Below, in pieces: positions 44,455-55,309 of a stretch of DNA of 55,309 bases. Positions within the stretch are counted from its first letter, which is position 1, and each line of letters opens with the position of its first letter. This DNA is from Cochliopodium minus. Its lineage: Eukaryota; Discosea; Himatismenida; Cochliopodiidae. The stretch is from NCBI GenBank assembly GCA_024220525.1, contig JAMYWO010000009.1, forward strand, positions 279,534-334,842, given 5' to 3'. The notes below the pieces were generated by a model. That model saw nothing but the letters and a program-made list of their open reading frames with translations. It had not been told where the DNA came from and ran no database searches. A program made the translations under genes and the position numbers.

Positions 44455-46037
44455 ATGAATCCATTATCTAAACAATATTCAGAAACAAAATTACCAATAG
44501 AATTATCTTTTCCTATACATAGAAAATTGGTGAAAACTACTTCAGATAAATTGATATTATCGCCAGAATGCAAAAGGGTAAGATAAAGAGAAAATTTACA
44601 CCTTAATTATCTCATAATCCTCAATAATTTTTAAAAGGAAAACTTGGTAAGAATGAATTCTGTTGCCAATTTGACACCTCCACCAAAAGAAAAATCAAAG
44701 AATGTATCAAATTTCAAAAGAAATATGAGCAATTTGAGAAGCAAGATCCTTTCAAAAACAAAGAGAAAAAGAAATGTAGAAATAAATGAAAAGAAGAAAA
44801 GGAATTCCAGAGATATCTATCTCTTTGGAAAGGATTTGGGAAGATTACTCACCAATGAAAACAATACTAAGGAGATTCCTATTGTAATTGTCAACATTTT
44901 GAAAGCATTGTATATAAATGGAAATACTGAAGGGATATTCAGAGTTGCTGGATCCAAAACCTCAACCAATGAAGTGAGGTAAATTTAACTATAACGAATA
45001 CATAAAAAAGAAAAAAATTCAAATTACATATTTCAATGATATGGATCAACAATGATGGTTATATTGTTTTCATTTAATATTTATTCACCAAAATTATAAG
45101 GAGATTGATAGAAAATAGACATGATGTTGATCTCTTTTGTGTTGACATACATTCCGTTGGAGATATTCTGAAGCAATTCTTGAGAGAAATACGTATAAAT
45201 CAAAAAAATATAAAATTTTTACTTAATCACCATTTAAAAACAACAGCATCAAGCTTGATTGGATGCCATCTTTGGGATGAAATATCCAATTTGGATGATT
45301 TGAAAGACATACAGATGATAGTGAAATACAGGGAGATAATAATGAAGATGAAGGATACAAACAGAATCATCTTGTATCTTATCGCCAAAACTTTATTAGA
45401 GATGCTTGTATATCAAGAAACCACATTGATGAATTCCTCCAATCTTTCAAAAGTGTTTGGACCAAATCTTATTTGGCCAAAATCAATGAATGCATTAGGT
45501 AAAACAAATCTTATATATGTCGATATCATGAAGATCATTTTTTTTTTTTTATAATAATCAGAGGAACTTAATGGGATAGATAAAGTAAAAACTTTTATAG
45601 AGAACATAATTGAGAATTGTGATGAAATTTTCCCCAAAGACTTGATTGAAGAACATCAATCCATCATTGAGAGCATCTTGAAGCAAGAACCAAGAAAGAG
45701 ACAATCCATGCAAAGTGAGATCTCTTTCGTGAGAGAAACAACACAAACACTAACAAGTGAGGAATTCTCAGATAGAAAAAATTTTGCAAAAACAAAATCA
45801 CCCTCCAGTTTTTTTAAACTCGAAACCAAGAGCTCTACTGTCAGAATTATCCCAAAGAAAACTCAAAAGACCAAACTTACACAACTTTTTGATAATCCCA
45901 ACACCCAAAGAAGTCCTCTCAGTTCTCTAAGTGAAAGCCAGTTGAATTCTCCTACAAAGTCAAAAAAAATAGATGCAAAAAGCACTTCCATGAAGAATTT
46001 GTCTTCGCCAAGTTCAAACAAAATAGTATATAATTAA
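44455..46037 (+). CDS. RhoGAP-domain protein, 445 aa
   Basis: Four exons (44455-44577, 44638-44978, 45101-45498, 45562-46037) join in frame. Residues 1-110 are basic and low complexity. From about 115 comes a RhoGAP domain: IPIVIVNILKALYINGNTEG, the arginine finger IFRVAGSKTSTNEVR, SVGDILKQFLREI, and LMNSSNLSKVFGPNLIWPKS, with family-conserved Asn and Pro. The C-terminal ~150 residues are Ser/Thr/Lys-rich and probably disordered or phosphorylated (SPLSSLSESQLNSPTKS). It would switch off Rho/Rac-type GTPases, opposing DH-type exchange factors such as that at 8598-13120. Confidence 0.92.
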
Positions 46038-46093
46038 TTTTATAAACTTTTTTTTTGGAAAATAAAATAATTTTTTTGGTTTTTTGAAAACTT

Positions 46094-46866
46094 TTAATTT
46101 TTTTTACAATATTCTTCAAAAGAAGAAAGATCTTTTGGCTTTTTTTTGAATACAGATTGGAATTTCTGATTTACTGTTTTCAATATGTTTTGAAAATCCA
46201 TGTAGTTCGCTTTTTTATTCTTCCATGTTTTATCAAAGAGCAATACATAACTGCAAAACAATCTTTCAAAGAGGAATTCCTCTGAATTCTTTGATAGGGA
46301 ATTGAGATAATTCATTTCTTTGTTTTCATTTTTTTCTAATTTCTCATATAATTGAAGTGATAAATTAATTAATGTTGCGCACCATGGATATTGGGTCATA
46401 TCTTAAAATGATGAATTATATATTTTTTGAAGAAAATACATCTCTATATTATTTGTACCTCTTGGTGGACCTTGATTCTATTCTTTGTGTTAATATCAAT
46501 AATATAGGCTTTAGGTTCTTATTTCATTATGATTTCACCTTTATCATCTCCAATGCTTGTTCTTTCTTGTTCATTACAAAATATGAAATACAATATATGG
46601 CCAATACTCCAGATCCTCTTAAATCTTTGATTGGATCATCGCTTTGGAACTATTTTGAGAATATAGGTTTCAAAATATATAAAGTATATTTGTTATTTTA
46701 CTCCTAATTTCTTCCAATGTTCATGATTTTTGGGTATATCATCAAAATTGCTGTTATTATAAATAGAAAGCAACTTTATTATTGAAAATAGTTGAGATGC
46801 TTCCTTTTCAATCCAATTAAATTCTTTCTCCTTCAATATTTTAAATGATTTGAGATCAAATTCCAT
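46094..46866 (-). CDS. ELMO-domain protein, 196 aa
   Basis: Exons 46866-46702, 46649-46539, a 7-nt micro-exon 46477-46471, and 46401-46094. HWKKLG|FQSDDPIKDLRGSGVLAIYC matches the ELMO/CED-12 signature (W-x-x-hydrophobic-G-F-Q, then DP..D.RG.G.L). YPWCATLINLSLQLYEKL follows, where family members have YPF..xxxN.T..L. The micro-exon AATCAAG is proposed because the flanking exons differ by one base in phase and it has AG and GT at its ends; this is the least certain part. ELMO proteins act with DOCK GEFs or as GAPs for Arf/Arl GTPases. Convergent with the RhoGAP gene, 56 bp between stops. Confidence 0.8.
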
Positions 46867-47064
46867 TTTTCTTTTTATAGAAAACTGTTAGCAATCTTTT
46901 TAATCCTTTTTCTGTTTTGAAAACCCGAAAAAATTAAAAGATATTAAAAACAAATTAGTTGACAAACAGCAATCGTGGGTTGGAGAAAGTTGGGGAATGA
47001 AATATGGAATGGTGAGAATTAAGGTGATGGAAGGCAACATAAACTTTACAATAAATTAAAAAAA

Positions 47065-50000
47065 ATGAAGAATAACTTTCTTAGCAAATTCATAAACAGC
47101 AATGTTGATGGATTTTTTGGAAATTCACAAAGAATTCATATTCATTTATCAGAATATTGGGAATCAAGTTCAATAAAGTAAAAGAATAAACTTCAATATC
47201 CACATTTTACTTTTTATTCAAATTTAATGGTTGTATACCCATTATTTAATGGATGATTTCTAATCTTTTTAAAGAGATTCAGTTTGTTGCAGATTCATAT
47301 CTTCAAATACTACAGATTTGATATTGAATAAAGGAAATACTTTGGAAATTTATAGTGTAATAGAGGGAAATAGATTAGAAAAATCGAATAAAATTATATT
47401 GGAGAAGAAAATAGAGAATATATGCACAGTGAGCTCAAAAATTTTGGAAATAGATTGTATATTCATTTTATATTCAGATTTGAGTTGTGAATTAGTATCT
47501 TATGGTAAGGAAAAGAATGTTTTAGATTTAACTGAAAAAAAAATTTCTGTTTATATTTAAAAAACTTTTAGGTTCATTCGATAGTTTGAATGTATTATGG
47601 TCTAAGGAAAAGATATTCGATGATCCTGATCAAAAATTCATATTGAAATCTGAAATATCACAATCAAATCCGATAGTGGTCTTGGCATCACATGATTCAC
47701 TCATCTCCATCGAATATGATTTTGGGAAATTAAAATATGAGATGTTCCAAGGGATATCCAAAGTGTTCGACATGGAAAATCAGTTTGCAAAAATGTTTGA
47801 GATAAGATCGAATGACAGATACGAGATCTACGACTTTTCTTTCCTCAACAAATATTCACAAACACCCGAAATTATTATTCTTCAAAAAAAGAAAACAGAA
47901 AATCAAATGTCTATCGAAAGTATAAACATAGTTGAAAGTAAGTTTACAAAAAAAAATATTCAGTTTAAATACAAAAATGTTTTTATTCTTTTTTATTTTA
48001 GATAAAGAACATATGAAGATTTTTCAGTATTTAGATTTTTTTCCCACTTATGTGAGAGAAATAATTGGGGGAAAAGGGAGGACATTTCTTCTCGTTTCTT
48101 CGGAAATGGCGCAGATTTTGAACATACGATTGAGCGGAATAGAGAAAGTGAACATGGATTTAAATGAAGAGAATATATTGTATTGTAGTGAAGAACCAAT
48201 AGGTAAAGAGGATTTGTATCTGCTCGTTTTCTTTGATGGTTCTATGGGATGTTTGAATTTTGCGAGGAACCAAGAAGATAAACTGATAAAAAAGATTTCA
48301 ATGAAAAAAACAAAATCTTTCAATGTGAAAGCAAGCAACATTTCTCAAATAGGTTACTGTGATAATTCTGTCGTTTTATTTATGGCCAGTCAAGTAGGAG
48401 ACAGCGCTATCACAATTTTGGATACAGAAAGTCAAACAATCAAGTTGGTTTGCAGAATAAACTGCTGTGGACCCATCATTGACTTTATTTTCTTGGAAGA
48501 TCAAAAGAACATGTGTAAGCTTATCATGCTTGGTCTAAATTCCATTCACTTTTTGAACGAGGGTGCTTATTTTTTCAGTGAGATTAGTTTTAACCAGCCC
48601 AATGTCTCCCGTGTCTGGCTCTTTCAATCAGATTTGAACACCTCCAGAAATATATTGATCTGCAGTGGAGGAGGGAAATATGAAACAGAAAACAACCCAA
48701 AAAGAAAAAGGGAAGAGGATATGGAGCCATACACCAGGGTGATCACTTTCGATCCTGTTGATTGTTTGTCTACCAACGGAAGTTTTGAAGGGAACGAAAT
48801 TTCTTTGTATGTAAGCAAGACGAGCCAATCAAACATCATACAAGTCACAAGCAAGGGAATTAAACTCATCAACTTTTCGGATTTTAAGGAGCTTAGTAGC
48901 TGGATCCCCGAAAAAAACGAAAAGATCGTTTGTTCTGATGGTATGGAGAACAGTGTCATCGTTTGCTGTGATGACAAAGCTTACCACTTTGAAATAGAGG
49001 GAGTCACAATTAAATTGATCAATTTTTTCAAGCTTAACAAGTCACAAGGAACTTTGAGCAATTGCATCTTGTACAAGTCAAGCAAGAGAAACTATTTCTT
49101 GGGAATCACCTCGAACAATTTCTTGGTGATAAGAACGGTTCCTCAATTTACAGACAGTGATATTGAAATTCCATTTGAAATCTCAAAGAAAAACCCCAAC
49201 AAAATTCTTTCTTTTGCTGTCAACAAAACCCAAAAACAAGATTACCTTGTTATTGTTCATGAAAAAGGAGAAATCACCTTTTATACTATCCATGAGGAGC
49301 AGCAGGGCCAGGATTTGCTTTTGTTGGTTGGAAGGCAGAAGCTCGTCAAGAAGGACGTTCCTTTTGTCAGAAACATCCATACGAAGTTTAACAAGGATTC
49401 TCATCTCATTGTAACTTTCAAACACAGCCAAAACAAGAATCCCATCTTGTTGAGTATACAAGATGAAGAAATAATGTAAAAAATAAATTTAAATTAATGT
49501 TTTTATTTGATTTTATTTAAATTTTTTAGAAATCTTAACTTTTTTTGTTTAAATTTTTATTTTTATTTTAAATATATTTTAATTATCTATTTTTTTATTT
49601 ATTTTTATGTTTTTATTAATTTTATTTTATATTATTTATTCGTTTTAAATTTGTTTTATTTTCTTTTTCTTTATTTTTAAATTTATTTCATTTTATTTTA
49701 TTTTTTATTTTTATTTTTAGAGAGAAAAAAACCAATTTACCTCCAAATTCTAACAGTTTTTGTTTTGTTAATGATTCCATAACTATTGGGTGTTGTGGTG
49801 ATGACCTTAAGTTTTTTAGACAGGGAGATAGCATTCTGCCAACTGTCTCCACCAAAAGTTTTATCAAACCTACCTTCCAACCTTTGAAAATGATCTCTTT
49901 TAAGAACAATATAATCTTGACCTCTAAAACCCTTTATGATTCCAACGATAGCAAAAACAATGATAATTGTTATTTCTATGAATTATGGTAAAAAAAAAAA

Positions 50001-51284
50001 ATTTTCATTTAGTTTTATTTAGTTTTCTTAATTTTTGTTGTGTTATTTTATTTTGTTATTTTTTATTTTAATTTTATTTTTTTAATATTTTAATATTTTC
50101 ACTTTTTCATTTTTTTTTTATTGAATGTTAAAATATATTCATTTTGTTAAATCTTCTTATTTAAATTTTATTTAGGTGCTTTCCAGTGAACAGCGAAAAA
50201 ACGGCACCATACGGACTTGTCCGCATGAAAAAAAACATGATAATAACAGATTTTATCATCATCTCCCCCTCCACCCTCGTCCTCTCCATCATCAACGAAG
50301 AGAAGAAAGAGTTTGACCACTTTGTCAAAGAATCCTTCTTAGAAATCTACATTTTAGAAGAGAACAACAAAGAAGACGAGATTTGTTTGAGTATTTCCAA
50401 GAACCAAAACGTTTTTAAAATTCCTGATTATCTCAGGGGTTATGAACTCAAACTTAAAAATTTCAAAAATGAAAACAAATTCTTCGTTTTTGCTAAGAAC
50501 AAAGTCTTTTTGATCGAAATCACTCAGAAGAAGGAGAAGGTCAAAGAGTTTAATGTCACCAGCGAATCTTTGATTGAGCCTCTCGTTTATTGCATTGAAT
50601 CTTCACTTGTGACTCAAAGTTGGGATGATACTCTCGTGTGTTTAGATCTATTTTCAGGTAACTATTTTTTATTTTTATTTTTTGTTTTTTTATTTTTTAT
50701 TATCATTTTATACTTTATTTTTATTTATTTTATTTTTGTTTTTTGTTTTTTTATTTTTATTTTTATTTTTTTTCATTTTTATTTTTTTATACTTTAATTT
50801 TACATTTATTTTTTATTTTATTTATTTTATTTATTTAGGATTGATGATTTGCAAGTATCAAGAAGAACACAAAAAATACGCATTAGTTTCTCAATTCAAC
50901 ATTTCTTCTCCAAAAGCTTTCTTGGCAGTGCCCCACCCCTCAAGCAACGGTATCCTCATTCTCGTTTCAAAGACAAACTCGATTCACATGCTAGAATTTG
51001 ACGGAGAAAAGACAGAGCTAATTCACAAAGTGAAATTACAAAAAACAATCTCTTCTTTTTTAAATTATAACGATAAAAACTTGACCATTTTTTATGGTAC
51101 TGTTTGTGGTTCTTTTGGAACCCTCAAACTTTTGAATTTTGAGTCTTCTAGTCAGGTTCAGCAACTTTATTCTTTGCAAAGTGATGGACATTTCATTCTT
51201 ACGAAGGCAAAGGAGATCAGGAATGAGAGGATTATTAAGGATTACCTCAACTCCCTCTCTCCAAACAAAAAAGTTTGGTTTTGA
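47065..51284 (+). CDS. DDB1/CPSF-A-like three-propeller protein, 1125 aa
   Basis: Seven exons (47065-47177, 47275-47504, 47572-47937, 48002-49475, 49721-49987, 50176-50657, 50839-51284) join in frame. Length (1125) and layout fit DDB1 (about 1140): YVREIIGGKGRTFLLVSSE, ISQIGYCDNSVVLFMASQVG, DSAITILDTESQTIKLV, CCGPIIDFIFLEDQ, then CPSF_A-type C-terminal text (FLEIYILEENNKEDEIC, FYGTVCGSFGTLKLL). DDB1 is the adaptor of CUL4 ubiquitin ligases; related proteins are SF3B3 and CPSF1. The sequence is divergent, has an NLS-like insert PKRKREED near the middle, and ends soon after GTVCGSFG, without the usual final helical segment. DDB1 is favoured over the paralogues because of the first-propeller text. 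Confidence 0.8.
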
Positions 51285-51344
51285 AAGTTATTTGTTTTTT
51301 GTATTAAAATTGTTTTTATTTTACATCTAATTATCAGCATTGTT

Positions 51345-51711
51345 TTAAAAAGAAAAAAAATTTTCATTAGACAAAATTTCCCACAAAATAACTTTTGGTA
51401 GTTTTATCTTTGATTTGTTGAAATTTTCTTTCAAACAACAAAGAAAAGAAAAAATGCATTTCTTGAAATTTTCATTGAAAAAAGGATGATTATGAACATT
51501 CCATTTCTCCATCCGTGACTCTCTTCTCCAATCTATCTGTAAATTCTCCCAACTCTCTTCCTCCATCCGTGACTCTCTTCTCCAATCTATCTTTTCCTCC
51601 CTTTTCTCTCATTTCTTTCATTCCGAAACGAAAGAGTTAAAATTTTTTGATTATTCTCTTTTTTACCAGTAAGAATGTTTCATCAAACTCCTCCTTGACA
51701 TCATCAAACAT
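51345..51711 (-). CDS. Stand-alone copy of the RCC1-cluster C-terminal module, 101 aa
   Basis: Two exons (51711-51667, 51605-51345) join in phase 0. MFDDVKEEFDETFLL is followed by a perfect in-frame 18-residue tandem repeat beginning IDWRRESRME, then WNVHNHPFFNENFKKC, IFSFLCCLKENFNKSK, KLPKVILWEIL. The last part parallels the C-termini of the five RCC1-like proteins (W-x4-H-x-F..F-x-LV-x-S-F-L-L..K....PKV-hydrophobic). Here it is without a propeller. It could be a real small gene, or the last exons of a lost RCC1-like gene; the purine-rich upstream DNA makes exon 1 uncertain. Confidence 0.5.
51507..51592. repeat. Direct repeat, period 54 bp
   Basis: The 32-base unit starting CTCCATCCGTGACTCTCTTC occurs at 51507-51538 and again at 51561-51592. 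The period is 54 bp, so on the minus strand it encodes an 18-residue repeat and keeps the reading frame. It looks like a recent slippage or unequal-exchange duplication. Confidence 0.8.
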
Positions 51712-51779
51712 TCTCCCCCCCTTCTCCCTTCTTCTTCTCTTTTTGATCAATTTTAACAAACAATTACAACAACATTCAT

Positions 51780-53130
51780 TTCTTCAATGACAACTCTAAA
51801 AATAAGTCAAGTAAGAAAGGGAAAGGAGGAGGAGAAGGAGAAGAAGAGAAGAAGAGTAAAGTGGAATTAAATTTTGATCAGTTGAATCTCCTTTCCAATT
51901 TTCTTCTCATCAATTTTCCCAAAAAAACCGTCCACTCCTCCAAATCCATGCACCACAGCACCCCCACTCCCAAAACAACCACAGAAAAAGTTCCGCCACT
52001 ATTTGAAAATCCCTCCTCTCAAAAATTCAAATCTTTTTTCAAAAAAGATACTCCTCCTCCTTCCAACGATCTTTTCAAAAATGAAAACAACTGGAAAAAC
52101 ATCAAAGTGTTTGTCATGGAAATCATGGAATGGAATACTTCCCTTTCCCTCTCCTTCATCAACCTCGTCTAACCCTATCTCTTCTCCCCCTCTGCCTTTC
52201 TCAAATCTCCTTCTCGTAAAACGGTCGTCGCTCTGAATCTCTCCAAAAAACATTTGAAATGCCCTCCCTCCCCTCCTTCTTTTTCTCCCCCAAAAAAAAC
52301 TTTCAAATGAATTTCATCTACAACTATCAACCCCACCCCAACAATCCCCATCATCCCTTCCTTCCCCACAACAATACAAATAATTCTAATACATATAACA
52401 CGTTATTCATAGTAATCGTAGCCATCTTTGTTGGTTGTCCTCTTTCTCAACCCAACTCTTTTCCTAATTTTCCTACCATTCCTCTTCATACCAAACCTCA
52501 TCATCACTCTTCTCTTTCCCCTATCTTCTTTTCCCCCTCCCTCTTCCTCTTCTTCCCCTCTACTTATAATAGTGATTCTAGTGACAATAATAAAAATAAA
52601 AATAAAGAAGAAAATAAAAATAAAAATAATGAAGAGATGGAGAAAGACAAAAAAAAGATAGAGGAAGATGATGGAAGCAATAGGGAAATCAATAATCTTA
52701 ACAATAATAATAATAATAAAAACCTTATTAATAAGATCAATCCTAATATCGATGATAGAGAAGATGATAGAAATTGGAGACAGTCTTCCCTTTAACAAAA
52801 ACATGCAAACCTACACTTTCAACACCTCCCTCAAAAACTACTCCAGTAATGATGAAAACTTTCTCGGTAAAGACAACTATAACAGTAACAACAGTAGTGT
52901 CACTACTAGTAGTAACAGTAACAGAGAAAAGAAGGAGATAGGAGAAATCATCAAAACAAAAAATAAATAATCCCTTCCGTTCTCTCTCCTCTCCCCTCTC
53001 CTCCAATTCTTTTCCTAATCTCTCCTATGACAACAATACAACAAATGATGACAATAATCAAAATCTGTATAATCAAAGAAAAGAAGATAACCTCACCTAT
53101 AAAATTGATGATATATTAAATAAAGATAAA

Positions 53131-53161
<31 letters not shown>

Positions 53162-53330
53162 GTAATAATAAAAAAGAAGAGAGGAAGAAAGAAAGGATAG
53201 ACATAGAACTAATTGAGGAAGGAACTCTTATTTTAGAGTAGAAGAAGAAGAAGAAGAAAAAGAGGAGGAAGAAGAAGGAGAGCAGAGAAGAGAGGAGAGG
53301 AGGGTGAGGGAGGCGATAGGAGTGATTTTT
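51780..53330. other. Low-complexity, strand-asymmetric region without a secure gene
   Basis: Blocks alternate between pyrimidine-rich (51880-52570, with C/T runs such as CCCTCCCTCCCCTCC-like text) and purine-rich (52590-52790, 53150-53330) on the plus strand. Open frames exist, e.g. 51861-52172 (FENPSSQKFKSFFKKD, NWKNIKVFVMEIMEW) and 52259-52795, but they are low complexity and unsupported. Base composition is less AT-rich than the rest of the window. An (AAT)n run lies at about 53130-53160. It may be a decayed gene of Pro/Ser/Asn-rich type, continuous with the next feature. Confidence 0.45.
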
Positions 53331-53339
53331 ACAAATTTG

Positions 53340-54590
53340 AGATTAGAAGAAGAAAGTGGAGCGAAAATGGAAAGTTTAAAACTTTTGATTGGTTTACTCC
53401 GTTCTTTTCATCATGCTGCCTTCCCTGTCATTGAAAAATACATATATCTCTCCATCCTTCTCAAAAGTGATGAAAACTAAATGATCCAAAATTTACAGGT
53501 AAATAAAAAATGAATTAATTTTATTTTACTATTAAAATTATTTTTATTATTATTATTACTATTAATATTATTTTTTTTATTTTTCAATTTTTTTTTCTTT
53601 TATTTCATTTTTTATATTTTACTTAATTTTCTTAAATATCAAAAAATTTATTATTTTAATTTAATAAAGAATGAAAGTGATTGAAGAGTTGTTGGAGAAC
53701 AAAATGATAGAGAGGGAAAGAGTGATAGAATAAGGGCTGATGGATGAGTTGATGTTTAACATAAACATAAACAGTGCGAAAGTGAAAATAAAACTTTTAA
53801 AAATTCTTTCAAAACATTCTTCCCGCATCAAAGGTCATCACCGCACCATCCAAACCATTTTCAACAAAGAACCTGAAACCCTTAACGTCAAACTTGAAAC
53901 TCTTATCCTCCTCACTCGTCTCGATTTTATTTTTTTAGGGATTCGAATTTGGGAAACAAATATTTTCCTTTCATAGAGTTAATGAAAACTGGTGACGCTG
54001 ACATTTTGAACAAATTGTCTGACATCTTTGTGAAAATGGGCCATTCTCTTGCTGTGATCACTCTCTTTATCATTTCCAAACTGGGTATTAATTTTATTTA
54101 TTTTTATTTTCTTTTTATTTATTAAAATAAATTTTATTTTAAAATAAATTTTTTAGATACAACAAATTGTCCTCAATTATCGACGAAACAGTTGATGGGG
54201 TTGAAGAGAAAGCTCTCCCAGTTTGTCAACAAGTTTTTGGATCCAAAGCTTGTCAACTACGAAGATATGGAAAAATCCCTCTACTAACTCCTTAAACAAC
54301 AAGATGATGGTACTTTTATTTTTTATTTTTCTTTTTATATTTTTTCCAATCTTTTCTTGAAGAAATTCTTGAGGTGGGAATAAATGTACTTTCAAAGATT
54401 AAAACATACTTGTTCATTTCACTTTTGTTTTCATCAGTAATGAAAAAAGCAATTTGGTTCCTTCTTTCAGCTCTTCCATTTTCGTTTCTTTGGTGAGAAT
54501 TTTATCAGGTCTGGGTGTGGATCATCCTCACAAGATCGGATTCATTTTGAATTCGTACTATAGTATAGAAATTTGATTTGTATAATTCCA
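53340..54590 (+). pseudogene. Decayed multi-exon gene, helical repeat-like
   Basis: Exon-like segments read with amphipathic helices and normal codon use: GVIFTNLRLEEESGAK, MESLKLLIGLLRSFHHAAF, VKIKLLKILSKHSSRIKG, ILNKLSDIFVKMGHSLAVIT, STKQLMGLKRKLSQFVNKFL, and SLVRILSGLGVDHPHKIGFI, with plausible splice sites (CTGG|gtatta near 54086; TTTTAG at about 54156). They are broken by in-frame stops (TAA at about 53480 and about 53732) and frame changes. LGLGVDHPH-like text recalls the DHPHHTL motif of PIKK FAT domains (ATM/Tel1), but that is a weak lead. I do not assign a family. Confidence 0.4.
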
Positions 54591-54969
54591 ATCTTGTTTA
54601 AACTCTTTCATTTGGAGAGTCTTTTCTTGCAAATGGAAAAAGTTTATTGTTTTGAAAAAAAATTAATTAAAAAAAATTTATTTATAAATAAAATTTGAAA
54701 AGTTAACAAACATTTTCAATTGGAAGAATTTTTTAATACCATCTTTTTCGGACCCAATTAAACTTAATATTTAAATAAGCATATTTATTTTATTCTATAA
54801 ACAATAAGATATATCTAATCACTCCCATAATACCTCTATTTTGATTTCGCATTTTCATTAAATATTATTTAATGAAGGCATTGAAAAGATTGGTTGATCA
54901 AATAATTTGATGCAAACAAATTGAATTTGATACAAAAAAATCTGGTTCCTGTTAAAAAAGAATAATAGA

Positions 54970-55309
54970 ATGAAAAAGACTTCAAATAAATTGTTCAAAG
55001 CAAAATTATTCAATAGAAATAGAATAAGATTTACTCTTCAAAATGGGAAAAAATATTTATTGAAAATAAATGCTGATCCTTTCAATATCTCAAATGTGAA
55101 TCAAATGAATAGAAATGATTTTCCCATTATTCATAATTATTGCTCAATGGCAGAATCAAATGGTAAAATATATTTTTTTTGTATCATCATGATAAGAATT
55201 GAAAAAATATATATATTTTTACAAATTACCTATATATAGAACAAACCAAAAGGGAAGATAGAGGAGAAAATATTAAAGCAAAATTCCCTTCTAAAGTTGG
55301 AGAAAGAAT
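54970..55309 (+). CDS. Unknown gene, 3' partial at window edge
   Basis: Exon 1 (54970-55162) starts MKKTSNKLFKAKLFNRNR, continues IRFTLQNGKKYLLKINADPF and ends MAESN with a GT donor (GTAAAA). Exon 2 starts at 55240 after TATATATAG and reads EQTKREDRGENIKAKFPSKV to the end of the window. Phases match. The protein is basic and I recognise no domain. The preceding 380 bp are AT-rich and empty. Confidence 0.5.

Noticed and set aside
52403-52804. 133-aa hydrophobic/basic minus-strand frame
   Set aside because: A reading of simple purine/pyrimidine blocks; no start context, domain or splice support.
52240-53330. CRISPR-like or satellite array in the repetitive region
   Set aside because: No regularly spaced repeat with unique spacers; only short-period purine/pyrimidine and AAT runs.
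53758-53976. Independent small gene starting at the ATG near 53758
   Set aside because: The frame continues smoothly from codons upstream of a TAA stop and runs into intronic-looking sequence, so it reads better as part of a broken larger gene.

Overview
This is an AT-rich nuclear segment of a eukaryote. Genes are broken by many short GT-AG introns (mostly about 40-150 nt), start codons are often preceded by A-runs, intergenic gaps are small, tRNA genes carry Pol III-type T-runs, and TAA and TGA act as stops. The gene set is a typical eukaryotic core: PUS10, MAD2, TOP3A, DDB1-like, PARP16, NAT9, DHHC, UFD1 family and NCS calcium sensors. It also has many small-GTPase regulators and expanded RCC1-like, ankyrin and LRR proteins. 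This suggests a free-living amoeboid or flagellate protist. An anaeramoebid-like source is my best guess, at moderate confidence, from style only and without a database search.

Layout. 1-8.5 kb: a large inverted repeat. The left arm (853 to about 3660) and right arm (about 5760 to 8515) carry matching copies of the last PUS10 exon, tRNA-Trp(CCA), an 18-bp hairpin, a Cys-rich protein gene, a decayed Cys-rich paralogue, tRNA-Val(AAC) and the 5' end of an ankyrin gene. The full ankyrin gene fills the loop. PUS10 is full-length to the left and only its last exon is present on the right, so the left side looks ancestral. 8.6-13.1 kb: one large minus-strand gene combining RCC1, RhoGEF(DH), coiled coil and RasGEF. 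14-20.4 kb, minus strand: a SAM-only protein, a UFD1/zf-TRAF gene (PRLI-interacting factor K type), a small acidic protein and two myristoylatable calcium-sensor-like proteins.

20.7-31.8 kb: five RCC1-like paralogues, three minus and two plus, interrupted by an LRR gene. Spacers are 38-100 bp and one divergent pair is separated by 41 bp. All five end in a shared C-terminal module; a sixth, stand-alone copy of the module lies at 51.3-51.7 kb. 31.8-51.3 kb: a run of well-conserved single genes: TsaE-like ATPase, MAD2, F-box/LRR, DHHC palmitoyltransferase, 2OG-Fe(II) oxygenase, NAT9, PARP16, TOP3A, RhoGAP, ELMO domain and DDB1-like. 51.8-54.9 kb: a low-complexity, strand-asymmetric, apparently decayed region. 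A partial unknown gene runs off the right edge.

Common threads are signalling through small GTPases (DH/RasGEF, RhoGAP, ELMO), ubiquitin/DDB1/F-box functions, genome maintenance (TOP3A, MAD2), and several micro-exons of 4, 5, 7, 13 and 16 nt that must be spliced to keep conserved proteins in frame. All exon joins are my manual reconstructions from reading frame, splice-site dinucleotides and family knowledge.
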